DNA of 64,000 nt, taken from NCBI GenBank assembly GCA_014549065.1, contig JACDOX010000003.1:16371877-16435876 (forward strand). The letters run 5' to 3'. Made by a program: the position numbers and the translations under genes. The notes below the pieces were generated by a model. That model was not told the origin of the DNA. It worked only from the letters and a program-made list of their open reading frames with translations, and did no database searches. This document shows, in pieces, positions 26,779-43,974 of the stretch (the first letter of the stretch is position 1; the number at the start of each line of letters is the position of its first letter). The DNA comes from Cardinalis cardinalis (taxonomy: Eukaryota > Chordata > Aves > Passeriformes > Cardinalidae).

Positions 26779-26850
26779 AAAGTAAAAAAGGAAGAAAAAA
26801 AAAAAAAGAAAAAAAGGAAAGGAAAAAAACAGGAAAAGCAAAAAGACTAT
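26779..26850. repeat. A/G-rich low-complexity tract
   Basis: About 70 nt are almost wholly A and G with long A runs. It directly follows a GC-richer segment (26530-26760), so it might be the decayed tail of a retroposed sequence, but no source is recognisable. Confidence 0.8.
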
Positions 26851-29084
26851 AGAGCAGAGGCCCTCGCTTCCCAGCCGCTGCTGTTCCAGAAGAACCCAGC
26901 AGAGGACAGGCCACTCACACAAAATCACTGACCTCCTGCGGGGAAAATCCCCTCCGAAGAGCTGTGCCTCGGAGAAAATACAAGCATTCTTGTAGCTAGT
27001 GATGCTGAGACAAAGTATTGTGGTATTTCAAGCACGTTGATTGTGCAAAGGCACAAGTGAAACCTCTCCAAGCACGGTAACAACTCTTGAGAGGAATCCA
27101 AGGTTTCCCATCAGCGATGCAGCAGCTGACACAGCTATTTTAAAAGACATTGAAGATGAAAGTCAGAATGAATGTCAGGAATTTTGGGTAAAAGCAGAAA
27201 ACCTACAACTGTAAAGAAAATAAATAAAAGACAGCATCCTTTAAGAAGGGCAGAACCCTTAGAATTAAGCAGATATTTGACAGGGCTCTTTTACAAGAAA
27301 TAAGATATATAGACACCATAGTAAAGAAAGCACAATAAAATCCTGAATACAAAAGAACTCAAAAAAACTGGAAGCTTTCACTATAACAGAATTCTGCCTT
27401 AAAAGCTTTTAATGAACTTAATGTACTTCCCTATCTGTTTCTAGGTTTCATTTCAACTACTGTGTCAGGTTGGTTCTGGAGCAAAGTGTACTGGAACACA
27501 CAGGAAAGGAAAAAGCAACAGGACATTTTTGGCCTAATTCCACAGGCACGATTATGCATGGCAACACCAAAGCTGCAGGGAGGAGGGAGATGGCCAGAAG
27601 CTGAAGGTAACCCTGTACAACTTCCCCAAAGCCTACATTCAGCAGCATCTCTTGGGCAAACTTGAGAAGTGCATCATGGGCTGCAATGGCCACAGCAGCC
27701 CTTTGCCACTAGTTTTACCTGTTTCCCCCATTTTATCCATTGCACAATTGCATTTCATGGCTTGTGAGACACTCCTCAGCAGGCAGGACTCACCAGTGCA
27801 ACACTGACAGCTTCTGAGTGGAGGAAATCATCTGCCATTTTGTCCTGGTACTCAAACCACAGACCCAAGTACACCTCAGGGGAGACCACTCAAAATCCCA
27901 AATTGCTGAATGTCTTGGGCATCCCTGAGCCATACCTGCTCTTCTCCTGTGTGAAATAGGATATCTAGAACTCAGAACTGGTAACACCAAGGTGGATTTC
28001 TTTCTTGGTAACTGAGGGAGTTCGATATTCATACCATTGACATCTGTGAAGTTGACTTCCAGTAGCTGATACAGCAGAATGTTTAGAAGGTTATGTATGA
28101 GTACTTCTTTAGGGAAAAAAAATGTAGCAAAGGACAAACTCCTTCAGGCCATTTGTTCCCGAGCAAGAACTCATATGAGTTACAGCTTTCATATTTTAGT
28201 TCATGATAATGAGTTTAAAAGTGGCTGTGCTTGCCTTACAGTAGATGCATTTACATAATGTAATTGAGATGATGTTTCAATAGGCATTTGGTTATTGCAA
28301 GAGCTCTTTCTAAGTGTTTTATAGACATGGTCTTATATCTGTGTTTTGGTTCAAAGTAATGCATTTATCTTGTGATTCAGAAGGCTAAGAGAAAGCACCT
28401 GGTGAACTGGACTCATAGTTGAGCACTTGAAACACCATAACTCCAATATATTTTGATATGTCTGAATGTTTCTATTCAAATTTATCTGTTCCAAACAAAA
28501 TAACTGCACAAACATTATTTCCAGCTTTTAGCAGCAAAGAGAGAGATGAATCCAATAAGATTTAAAATGGAGTTTTCTATCTATTTCATTTTGCTATTCT
28601 TGAATTTAGGCTTTATGCTGACAAAAGTGAAAGAAAAGCTTACTCAATTAGTACCTTCCTCAGCAGCTCAGGAGGAATGTTATCTCTTCCTTATAAGCAA
28701 ATCAGGGAGAGAAGCCAACTGGTTCAGAGGTAGGACTTGACATCAACATAAATAGCAATCACAGATCAACAGTGCATTTTGCAACACCTGCTTTGTTTCT
28801 TCCAGTTCTGCCCTCTGAGGTGAATCAATTATGAGAACTATCTCATTTAACTTAAACAACAGAATAAAGAAAAGTCAATTTCTGGTCCTGCAGGCTGTAA
28901 GGAAGTGTTTGAAATGTAGCCCACAGCAGGATGAAGTTGTCCAGTTACTGGCAGGGTTATAACCCGTGTCCCTTTCCTCCCTTGCCAGGAAAGCAGCTCC
29001 TTCATCCTCCTGTAACTCTCCCTTTTCTCAGAAATGTCCTGGTTGCCTTCCATGTCCATTTGGTCCTCCCCCAAAACAAGCAGA

Positions 29085-29215
29085 GCTCTCAGCTGGCCGT
29101 CCCTGGGCGCTGCTGGCCGGGCAGGGGTGACAGGCTGCGGATGCTCAGGGCGAGCGAGCGGCGTGCTGAGCGCCGCTGGGGGAGCACGAGCTCCCTGCCT
29201 AACGAGAGCCTGCCA
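29085..29215. promoter_or_regulatory. Small CpG-rich patch 3.6 kb upstream of MSTN
   Basis: In otherwise AT-rich DNA, about 130 bp (around GGGCGCTGCTGGCCGGGCAG and GGGCGAGCGAGCGGCG) are GC-rich with many CpGs. This is unusual for intergenic DNA unless it is unmethylated, so a regulatory role is possible. No coding exon is evident. Confidence 0.35.
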
Positions 29216-29376
29216 AAAAGGATGGGTAATGCTTGGGCTCTGCTTGCCTTCTCCTCAGGGAGGCCATTAGTAATCTCCTTTTCCTCTGCACAGTCACTCT
29301 TTTTCCACATAACTTGCAGTTACAGCATGTATTTGAAACCTCTTTATCAAATTTGTAGGGGTGGGTTTGGTTTCTT

Positions 29377-29418
29377 TTCCCTTTTTTTCAACTTTTTTTA
29401 AAAACTTTTTTTTCTTAA
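29377..29418. repeat. T-rich tract
   Basis: Three runs of 7-8 T are separated by short CAAC or AAAAAC interruptions. Confidence 0.8.
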
Positions 29419-29775
29419 GGTTTTCCAAAAGCGCATGGTGGAATGGGGAAAGCAGAGGAGAAGTTGCCAGGTAGACAGATGTATGCCTTTTTCCTTTACA
29501 AAGGAACATTCTTGCAGTGCTTGATTTTGGGGGCCTGAGCCATGATCTTCGCATAGTCAGGATTGGGAATACTATTCACTGTTGGCAGGCACAACGGGTA
29601 GAATGACACAAATCCCAAAGATAATATTAAAATGCCATAAAGTTCAGTAAGATGTGCATTTCATTTTTAACTCTTCTTTAGTTTTGCTGGTGAAATGTTT
29701 TAGGGTTTTGTTGTTGGGGTTTTTTAAAAATATTTTTTTGCCTGATAAATTTTAGAACAACTTTTACCTGGTCTC

Positions 29776-29848
29776 TTCATCACTTATTTTTTTTCTCTTC
29801 CATCACCTACTTCTGTAGTCATCACTTTTCATCACTTGTAGTCATCGC
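29776..29848. repeat. Imperfect CATCACTT direct repeats
   Basis: The motif TCATCACTT or CATCACCT recurs four times within about 70 bp, with TGTAGTCATC occurring twice. It is a degenerate minisatellite-like stretch. Confidence 0.5.
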
Positions 29849-32156
29849 AGTTTTTCCAAAAACACTACAATGCCAGTCAGACAGAAAGATAAATCACATA
29901 TTCTATTATTATTATCAAATAAATTAGATCCTTCAACAGCTCATGATCAAGTGCAACTCTTGCAGTTTCAGAGAAAAAAAAAGGATAAGCCAGCACCCAG
30001 AAAAGATGAAAAGTATTCTTCTAACAGCCTAGATTTATTCACAGTACCTATGAAATGCATTTTATGAGGGAAATGGAATATTGCTCTCTGTTATGCAGCT
30101 GCTGGTGAATTCTGGGAGGCTTTTGTCACCTCCAGTCCCTGTGCCACCACTCCAGCAGCTATTGCTGCCTCCTAAACAGTGGTGCTCAGCAAGGTCTGTT
30201 TGCCATCATGTGTCACCTGAGCCCTTGCTCTGAGCTCCCTGAGGACTTTGGCTTACAGGAGAGGGCCTTGGCCCTGCAGCCATATAAGTAAATGCTGCAC
30301 AGAAAGGGGCAAAGGGACTCTTGCTTCCAGATTAATGGACTCTCTGCAGAAGATTGGGAAAAGAACCTTGAAGCTCTGCATGTTCTGGCTGGCCAGTCAG
30401 AGCAGGAGGACTGGCAGGAGAAGGAGCAGGTGAGGTCCCAGTGTGGCTGCAGAGCACAGCCCAAGAGGGTTACAGTGCTGAGGCACTGCTTTGCTGAGCA
30501 TCTCTCCTGCCCCTCTCCCTCATGAGAAGGGCAAGAGAGGTTTTTAGCTGTGTTTTTTTAGCCGTAGTCTGGCAGAACACTGAATTACTTTTGTATCAAT
30601 GACTGCATCATTATTTCCATCATTATTGATGCATCATTGTCTTAAACTGTTTCTGGTGTGCAACCTGGTACCTGTCAAACTTTTCACTTGGGGTAGATTG
30701 CCTTCTATAGCCATATGGTTTAGTTTAAAATAAGGAAATAATTAAAAATAATTTTATAATGACATTAACTGTAGAAATAGTAAACAACCCCCAACTCAAA
30801 TCCCCCCAAAATTCAGCGCTTTCAGAAAGATTCATAGTGTAAATCATCCTATGCATCTTTTACAAAAACACATTTCCATCATTTGAAATGCATCAAGAGT
30901 CTGTTTTAAAGATGTTATAGGCATGGCAGGCAGTTTCTTGTTCCAGTGAACCACGGCCCATTTGTGTTACCACATGCTGAAAGTAGCTGCCTCATCTCTG
31001 TGTAAAAACCAAATGTTCAGGAGCTAAGGCAGCAAACTGCTTGCTTTAAACATGGGTTTTGGTTAAAATCAGAATATCAGGGTCTGACCCTAAAGCTATA
31101 TGCCTGGAATGTGTGAGCATGATACACCTATCACGTGCATCAACTTTACATCAGGGCAGGATGACCAATTTTTAATTGAATACTTGTGATTTATGGCACT
31201 GGTTATGAGCTGAATATTAGGCTCAGTTCTGTGGTATACAGTGAATTTGCATGCTCTGGAGAGGTGATACAAAAAGAATATGAATGACCAGGCAGAAAAA
31301 AAAAATTTTGAGAGTTCTGTCCACATCTTTACTGATACCAACGTTTTTCCTATATGAACACATGCAAACCCCCTTGTCTGACATATTTTTAGGAGTACTC
31401 AGAATGTGAAAAGAAAAGAAACTGTGAGAAACTGAAAATTCAGTCCTAACTTAGGCAAACTTTGGCATATTGCATGGAATTCCAAGATTTCCCTTTGCAG
31501 TAACACACACATTCCAAATATTCAAATATATGCAATACATACCAATTCTAGGGTTGCTGTTTGCTGGGACATGCAGCCTGGGTTGAGCAGTAACCCCCTC
31601 ACCCCCCTCACTAAGTGTGAATTCCATAATTGTTGCTAACAGCTCATCAAATGTGAACTAACTTTGATTTTATGATCAAATGTAAGATTTTATAAGCCAT
31701 AACCTATGCAATCACACAGAGATCTATGTCTCTTATGTAGAAAGCATATTAAAACTATATTTTTTAACATATAAGCAGGACATAGGAGAATTTCTAAGTA
31801 TTTGAGTAGAAAGTAATAAAGTACAGAGGTGTCTCAATCTGGCATAATACAGAGATATTTTGAAGATAAATAAAAGGCTACATGGAAAAAGAAGATAAAA
31901 TATTTAAATCTCTACTGTGAATTTAAGTATTTTAATGCTTTCACTAATAATGAAAAAAAGCAAGTCGAACTATTCTTGTGTAATATTAGAGAGAGTAGCT
32001 AAAGATATTCCTTAAAAATACCTTTGCTACTAAAGATACTTAATTTACTGCCCAGAATTCTGGTGACAGCATGAAGAGGGGACAGACTCATTTTTCACTA
32101 CTGACTCTTAATTCAGTAAAGGATTTGTTCTGTGGATTTTGATATATGCTAAAGGG

Positions 32157-32165
32157 GTAAACAAA
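32157..32165 (+). promoter_or_regulatory. Forkhead/FOXO-like site upstream of MSTN
   Basis: The sequence GTAAACAAA matches the forkhead core RYAAAYA. It lies about 560 bp upstream of the first TATA element. FOXO1 is reported to act on mammalian myostatin promoters. Binding here is inferred from the motif alone. Confidence 0.35.
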
Positions 32166-32371
32166 TAAGACAGGCATTTGCATAATGTCAGATATGCACA
32201 AAACCTCCAATACTGCTTTAGCTAGTGTCTAGGAAAACCCAGTAAGGTTTTCTGAAATAGGAACTGCTGAATATGTATCAGTTGTTGAACAACATAAATT
32301 AGTACTCATCACAATCCATTTCTGAAGTATAATTCTCCTGCCTGTTAAAAGTAACCTCTCAGGATTTTCTT

Positions 32372-32383
32372 GTAAATAGAACA
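32372..32383 (+). promoter_or_regulatory. Forkhead-like core adjoining an AGAACA half-site
   Basis: GTAAATA at 32372-32378 fits the forkhead core and overlaps AGAACA at 32378-32383, a glucocorticoid/androgen receptor half-site. Glucocorticoid and FOXO control of myostatin is known in mammals. The composite is short and may be chance. Confidence 0.25.
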
Positions 32384-32462
32384 AACTTTCAAGTCAGAAA
32401 GATTGGTAGAAGCCTAGAGCAAGTTTAGAGCAAGGTTTCTCTTGATTCATAGTACAAGTATA

Positions 32463-32468
32463 CAGTTG
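32463..32468 (+). promoter_or_regulatory. E-box CAGTTG in MSTN upstream region
   Basis: A CAGTTG E-box (CANNTG) sits about 250 bp upstream of the first TATA element. E-boxes bound by MyoD-family factors are known in mammalian myostatin promoters. A single hexamer is weak evidence, so this is a candidate only. Confidence 0.3.
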
Positions 32469-32674
32469 GTATAATATTTAAGAATGACTGTGCTGTCTTT
32501 CAGTACTGCTGCCCACACTACTTGGACATATATCCTTTCAGAATGTGAAGGCATATCCTCTGCGAAGTACCCAGATAAATCAGTTCACCCTTGGCTGTAA
32601 CTAAATGCTGTCTAGTGACTTGTGATCGACAGGGCTTTACCCTCTGACAGCCAGATTCATTGTTGGGACAGCAA

Positions 32675-32760
32675 CCAATCGTCGGGTTTGACGACATGAG
32701 CCTAATCAAAGTTGGAGTATAAAAAGCCCCCTTGGAATATATAAGGTACACCAGTGTGGC
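32675..32760 (+). promoter_or_regulatory. MSTN: MSTN core promoter (CCAAT box and two TATA-like elements)
   Basis: A CCAAT box lies at 32675-32679. A TATAAAAA element lies at 32718-32725, about 40 bp downstream, and a second TATA-like element (TATATAAG) lies at 32738-32745. Transcription would then start around 32745-32775, giving a 5' UTR of roughly 95-125 nt before the ATG at 32869. A TATA plus CCAAT arrangement is known for myostatin promoters in other vertebrates. The exact start site cannot be read from sequence, and which TATA is used is open. Confidence 0.75.
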
Positions 32761-32775
32761 AAGCTGTCTCTCAGA

Positions 32776-32868
32776 TTGCATTTGCTTTCACGGATCTGTT
32801 TAGTACTGAAAGGGAAAGGGGGAGGGGGAAAAAAAAGAAGGCAAAAGTGCTGCACTGAATGTGAGATC
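32776..32868 (+). other. MSTN: MSTN 5' UTR, in-frame open upstream of the ATG
   Basis: This leader is purine-rich near its end (a G/A run at about 32815-32840). It contains no stop in the MSTN frame back to 32776 but also no in-frame ATG. An N-terminal extension would block the signal peptide, so the conserved ATG at 32869 is preferred and this is treated as untranslated. Confidence 0.6.
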
Positions 32869-37950
<5,082 letters not shown>

Positions 37951-37993
37951 GATCCTCGCCGGATCCACCGCTTCACACGTCATGGAAGCTACC

Positions 37994-38054
37994 AAAAAAT
38001 GAAATTAAAAAAGGAAAAAAAAAAGAAAAAAAAAAGAGAAAAAGAGAAAAAGTG
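37994..38054 (+). repeat. A/G-rich low-complexity tract at start of MSTN 3' UTR
   Basis: About 60 nt are almost purely A and G (runs of 6-10 A interrupted by G), starting some 45 nt after the stop codon. Length is probably unstable within and between species. Confidence 0.85.
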
Positions 38055-38077
38055 TTACTCCCTCACCAGTTTCTCAA

Positions 38078-38085
38078 ACTGTGAA
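38078..38085 (+). promoter_or_regulatory. MSTN: miR-27-type 8-mer target in MSTN 3' UTR
   Basis: ACTGTGAA is a perfect 8-mer complement of the miR-27 seed (UCACAGU plus the A opposite position 1). miR-27a/b is reported to repress myostatin in mammals through its 3' UTR. The site lies about 130 nt after the stop, beside the A/G-rich tract. Confidence 0.6.
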
Positions 38086-38941
38086 GTTACGTACACGAGG
38101 CATTGCCGACCTCCTGCGTGCTACCAGCAGCAGTTACAGAACGTGAACTAAAGGACAATGTAATTACCTGATGGCTGCTTGTGAGCCAACAAAAGAGAAA
38201 AGCTACAATCAAAATCACCGGATTTAATCCACAAAGTTCTTACATTATGAGGGAATCAATATTCAGTCATTTGGATGCAAATTTTTATGCCGGTTTCAGT
38301 ACCCATTGGTAATCAAAAGCAAGCTCCTTCTCACCTGAGGACAGAAGGAGCAGGCTTTTAGGTTCCTTTCTTCACAGCCTCACTTAATATCATATTTACA
38401 GGAACATATATACCGGTAACATATACACCACTACACAATACTACCAGAACCATCCTTAAACACTTGAATATATAGTGCAGACTTGTGAAATGTATCAGAT
38501 GAAATTCCACATAAANGGACAAACCCTGAAATTAGGGATGGCATAGTGTATTTAGCGTGTTTCCATTCCTTTTTCTCATTAGTATGTTAGTAATCAATGG
38601 CAATGGTGCTACGTAAGCAGGCTGAGTAAATAGAAAGATAGTTATATAAGTGAAGGAATTTAGGCTTAATAATGAATTTGCCCTATCCTCAGGTACACTA
38701 GTCAACATTCTCAAGAAATAGATATTTTTTAAATGAAAAGGAATAGTTTTCTAGACATAGAAAAACAGAAGGCAGCAGAGAAATCAACATTCAAATTGCA
38801 ATCCCACATTTTAACCTGCCTTTGCAACATTACCGTTTGCACTATGGTAAACCAATGCAAATAGTTGGTTGCTACAGATATTGTTTAAAAACCACTTTGA
38901 TATAACTGACTTGTGTAATATGTATGCATCAATATTTTGTA

Positions 38942-38947
38942 AATAAA
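38942..38947 (+). terminator. MSTN: MSTN proximal poly(A) signal AATAAA
   Basis: A canonical AATAAA is followed within about 10-30 nt by a T/GT-rich stretch (TGTTTATTTTTTAATCACTG), as expected of a cleavage region. Cleavage would be near 38965. Confidence 0.65.
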
Positions 38948-39020
38948 TGTTTATTTTTTAATCACTGTTGGTATATGTTCATCACAAAGAAAAGAATGGC
39001 TTTAACCTGTACTTTAGTTT

Positions 39021-39026
39021 AATAAA
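39021..39026 (+). terminator. MSTN: MSTN distal poly(A) signal AATAAA
   Basis: A second canonical AATAAA lies about 80 nt after the first. It could give a slightly longer alternative 3' end. Confidence 0.45.
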
Positions 39027-39681
39027 CAAACCCCAATATTCTCTTCATAATATAATTTTCTGGATTTTAACACAAATAATATGTAGGAACAATGCAACAA
39101 AGTAAACCATATGTTGAGAATTATTCTACATTTTGTATGTTTTTTACATTGGTATGAGCCATCTAGGATAAATGATGGCTGTTGACATGTTTATAAGGTT
39201 CTTTGGGTTACTGTTTTTATGGTCATTTTGATCCACAACTGAATTTCCATATTTTGAATGTTATGTTCATAAATAATAATGATACCACAAAAGATTGCTA
39301 TTAAATGCATTTTATTATATTTAAAAGTTTGCAGCAAAGTATTTTCTGTATTTGAGTAAACATAGTACATGGATTTCCACACAAATTCTGTACATTTTCC
39401 TTATAGTAAAAAATTGTTAATTGAAATTAAAAAGATCTATTTACTATAAAGTCCATTTTATTTCACATGTGAAATAGAACTGATAAACCAGGTGTTTGTT
39501 AAGACAATACAATCACTGTTAAAACATCTCATGTTACTATGATGCACGTTTTTGTTATATTTCAGAAATCAGTTTTGAATTTTCCTTTGTGTAAAACCAC
39601 CCTAAAATTGCAAAACTGCTTGATTTTCTTCCCTTCCTCTTTTATATATTTTCTGCCTTGGTGGTAAATATTTTGTATTGA

Positions 39682-39715
39682 TTTTTTTTTTTTACTTTTT
39701 TAAAAAAATTGTATG
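39682..39715. repeat. T-rich tract
   Basis: A run of about 14 T is followed by ACTTTTTTAAAAAAATTG, some 650 bp beyond the distal MSTN poly(A) signal. Confidence 0.8.
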
Positions 39716-42318
39716 TAAGGACATTAAAACTTAAAGTTTGAGTGATGAGGTTTGAAATTTAAAAGCAAACAGATTTTCTGCAATTTCTTCTGAATGATTA
39801 GGAGTTCTGCTAAAGCTGTGTCCAGGCATCAAGCAGATGTTCAGCTTCTCCNGATACAGTTCACCAGAGCAGGTCCCTGGGGCCCTTAAATACACTTTCA
39901 ATTTAGTTTCCCACAAAACACCATCAGACTAAATAAAAAATCTGAAAGCTTTTGGAATACAGACTCTCAGTGAAGCCACAAGAATTAGAAGTACAACATA
40001 ATTCCTCTCCTAAACAAAGTTACAGAATTAAGGGAGAAATCCTCTGTTTGTTGAAGTCAATAGCAAAACTTCCACTGGCTTTAATGGAGACCAACCTTTT
40101 GCCCTCTGACTTTTAACTCGTGACATTCAGGCACCAAGCAGTGCCATCCTGCTCATGTGAACTATCAATAGCATCTCCTTGCATGAGGCTCTTAAACCAT
40201 TCAGAGACTTCCAATTAACTTCCATATACCCTGTAGCTAAACATTCACTGCTTTAATTGGGCCAGTTCATATAGCAACAGCTGCAGAGATGCAACAGCAT
40301 GGATTTTGCAGATAGAGAACAAAAAAAATTCCCAGTCTGCACCAAATTCCAGTGACAATACCTGCAGGATTGTTTTTACTTATGATAGGTAAAGCTAATG
40401 CAAATTCATTTACCTCCACACAAGTGACATCATTGGCTGCCTGATAATAACTGTACCCTGCACAAAGGCAGTACAAAAGTGATGGAATTTTTTATTCCTG
40501 GAATCAATGAAAACAAAATTAAAGCCAGAAAATAAACAGTATGAATTCCAAGAAGCATCTACTCCAACCAGCATCCCGTCTTGACACTCAGACAAATTTG
40601 ATTCCATGTAAATTTTATGCAGTATGCATCTTTTATATTTTGCCAAACTTGAAATGATCATAGAGCAATTATGGCTCCCGTGATTTAATATTGACCTTAC
40701 AGATAAGTGGCTACTTTTGGAACATGCTGTGGGCTTTGATCTTGATTTTAGCTGCTGAATAGTTCATTATCAATGTGTTTACTGACAATCAATTTAAAAT
40801 GTCAATGATTCCTTCTGTTCTTATTGTTACATCCTTTTTTTTGCAAGGCTTAGGTCTGAGAGACTTCAGCAGCATTTGTGAATACTTTGTACAGCTCTCA
40901 AGCCTCACTGTTAAGCTGTGTATTCAGAATAATGAAAATATCCAGTGAGGGATGATGTGTGAGGAACAGCATCATTTCCTTGCCNGGTATCCTAAGAATC
41001 CCAACAGGAACGAACCAGGTGGAGTCCAGCTTTCCAAGGCAGTGTCCAAGTGCCCCAAGATGCACGTGCACACCTGCAGCAGGGCAGTTCCTCATCTCTA
41101 TGCTGCTCCAGTTCTTGCTCTTGGCTCTACTGCCCAGCCCTCTCCCAGGGCTGTTTGNCCCCTACCTCCTACCCAGCTTCAGTTACACTGCAACTCGAGT
41201 AGCAATTCCCCTCCCATTTCACACAGCATCTCCCATCCCACCCCAGACTCTTGCCCTACAGCCCCTTTTGGAGGGGAACAGCCCCCTGCAGTACTGCCCT
41301 CCTGTCCCTTAAGCAGATCCAGTGCATGCTGCTCCTGCTGGAAGCTGTGGTTAGGAGAGAAACCTNCCAATGTGCTCAACAGAGCCTGTGGGGAATTTAA
41401 CAGCTGAACACAGAAGTCATCACCACTAAGCATAAATGCACTGCAATTTTTCACAGATGGACTGTTTTGCTAAATATGAGGAGATTTCAAAGGAAGAACT
41501 AAAGGCCAAATCCATTCATAGCTTTAGGTAGCTTTNCCTCAATTCTGTGGAGTCCAGGTTTGGGGTTTGTGGTTGTTCATTAGGCAGCTGGGGGTTTTTG
41601 AAGGCTTNTTTGCGTGGTTTCTTATTTAATCAGACCTTGGATGCGAATGACCTATTTTGGCTAAACGTCTCAAAAAAATAAATCTGCTTGAGATTAGGTT
41701 TGGACAGCTCAATCCAGGCAGATTTTGTTAAAGCTGCAGTATAACAAAGCAGGTTATTATAATCTGAAGCACTGGATGGACAAACTTAAAAACCAAAATA
41801 TCCTACCTCAACTTATAAAGTTAGTACCTTTCAATAAAAAAAATTAAATTAGTACATTATGGGAGGTACAAGCTAGGAGCTTTACAAACAATGCTGTACC
41901 TATGTAACGCAGCAAAATTGTCAGGAAGAACCTTAGGGATGTGTTTTAACTGNCCCAAGTTAGCTCTGTGCTTCCACTTGAGCTTGCTCCCAACAATGTT
42001 AACTGCAGCAAGTAGGTATCTACACATTGATTTAATACCAGCAATGAAACCAGTAATGCAGCTACATCTGCTTTTCTGTCAAGTCTTCCCCTGCAAGAAG
42101 TAAGACTACAACTCTGGCTCGAAATGCAAGTGTAATATGTTTGAATCCATAAAAATAAAATGTTAACAAACTCTGGAAACACTAAAGCTCCAATTCTCCC
42201 ATTCAGTTTATAAAAGCGCTGATAAAATCCAAAGGAAAAAGTTAGGGCTGCAGGCCAATTTCTGAATTTGAATAGGCAAGAAGTACAGCTCTGTTCACTC
42301 TTGGCCACTTCTAAATAA

Positions 42319-42334
42319 TCTCAAAAAAAAAAAA
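42319..42334. repeat. Poly(A) run
   Basis: An uninterrupted run of about 14 A in AT-rich DNA. Confidence 0.8.
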
Positions 42335-43974
42335 AAGTGGTAATGCTAACATCTGTTGTAACAATCTTGCAAAACAAAAAAGGAAACGGAGAAGTGCAAA
42401 GGTACTGCTCATTTAACAATGAATGACTCCAATTAATTACTAGATGTATTGATAAATTAAACAGAATTATTCTCTTTGGTGGCTAGATAGTGAATTTGAG
42501 GGACAAAGAACCACTACAGTGACTATAAAACAAAAAACCTGCCTGCTTTTATTGCTCCAGAATATAGATGAGAACAAGTAATGAAGCCCTCTATAGATGA
42601 GGTGTCAAGATCAGCAACAAGCCTTGCAGCATTTTGGGTGTAAGTCTGGCTAATTCTCACCAGCCTTAGCCACTAAGGCTCTCTGAGGGTACAGGAAAAA
42701 CTGTTCCTTTTCTTTACAAGTGGACATAACTCTCACACTGTACATGCTTTCAAAACAGTGCTTTCAGAAAATACAAAATAGCTTAGTGTGCATGAGTCAG
42801 CTTGTGATCTTGAACTTGTGCTCTTAGAGACTCTGTGCTCTAAATCTAATTATGAATCAAAAGTAGTCAGTGGTCCTAAAAGCTGTTGCAATTTCTCCCC
42901 ATAGAAATGCCTTTCACCTACAAGTCAATAACCAAGTTAGATTTCAAACCTGTAGCTTTTCCGTTATACTTNTCACACTACCTCTGTACAAGAAATCCCT
43001 CAAGAGCTGAAAGCATTCACCTCGAATCAATCCCACCTGTGGAAAGGCAGAGGAACAAGCCATGGCTCAGCACTGCCTTTCCTGTTACTCCTGATGAAGC
43101 CTGTATGGCCTTGGGTGAGATCTTGTGAGCAACTCTGGTTAGGAAAGAAAAAAAATGCTTGGTTTTGGAATTATGTTCCANGTTTCACCGGTAAAATTGC
43201 CAGGAACACTTAAAGGTTATGATGGTAAGGGAGGAATACCTGGGAAAGCATTATGAAGGCATTACTTAGTAAACAGCTTCCATTAAATTAAAAAAAAAAG
43301 CAGTTTGGGAGACACAAACAGGACAATATACTGCAATCATGTAAGGTGTAACAGTCATTGTAAAGCAGTCATGTGCGAACAGTGATCTGCCTCTATGCAT
43401 TTCAAGGAGCTGAGTACAATATAAAAAGTGAAATTTAAAGCAGTTAAANAATTTAAGGGATGTAACCAAGGCAGCAAGAAAGATTTTATCTTCCCAAATC
43501 CAAGATGATACTGAAGGCATTTGCTGAANTTTTACTTCTTCTATCTTAAGAATGCTTAACATGAAAAGGTCTGCTCTTTGCCAAAATTAAAAGATGTTTC
43601 ACAGCAAATCTAACTTAAGTATAATCTGTTGCATCATAATTTGAATATGCAGCTATCCAAAATATAGTTACTCATGGCTTGGCTAATAGCTTGCAATTAA
43701 GGTTCATGATTCATGCACTCTTTCTGCAGAAATCCTTATTAGTTTTTCACCTAGGAGAGGAGCAATTACCTTCCAACCAAGCTATACTATCAGGGAGTTT
43801 GAGCATTATTTCAGGGCACTTTGTGGCATCCAATTAGGCATTCTTAAGCACCCTNCACAACAGCATGAAGAGCAAAGATTTTCTTTACTCTTCAGCATCT
43901 GTGCATTTGAAGAGGAGGTTTATTCTGATTCCAAACAGCAATCATCTCTCCTACTAACATTTTCCCCATCATTT

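Larger units (their letters stand above)
26851..32156. other. MSTN upstream intergenic DNA, no further gene recognised
   Basis: Apart from the CpG-rich patch at 29.1 kb and simple repeats, the sequence is AT-rich and non-coding. No isolated N occurs in it. Confidence 0.6.
37951..38965 (+). other. MSTN: MSTN 3' UTR
   Basis: The untranslated region follows the stop at 37950 and runs to a first AATAAA at 38942-38947, or to a second at 39021-39026, giving about 1.0-1.1 kb. It begins with an A/G-rich tract (about 37994-38054), contains a miR-27-type 8-mer at 38078-38085, and is otherwise AT-rich. I saw no ACATTCC (miR-1/206) match in it. Confidence 0.75.
39046..43974. other. Intergenic DNA downstream of MSTN
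   Basis: No coding exon or known repeat is recognised. Open frames such as the minus-strand one at 41946-42308 (120 codons with an N) look random. The expected next gene, PMS1, is not evident. Confidence 0.6.

Noticed and set aside
32776..32868. In-frame open extension upstream of the MSTN ATG as an N-terminal coding extension
   Set aside because: It lacks an ATG, lies in the expected 5' UTR just downstream of the TATA elements, and would place residues ahead of the signal peptide.
37951..39045. miR-1/206 target (ACATTCC) in the MSTN 3' UTR, as in Texel sheep
   Set aside because: I found no such heptamer in the region. Near matches such as ACATTCTC and ACATTCAA do not fit.
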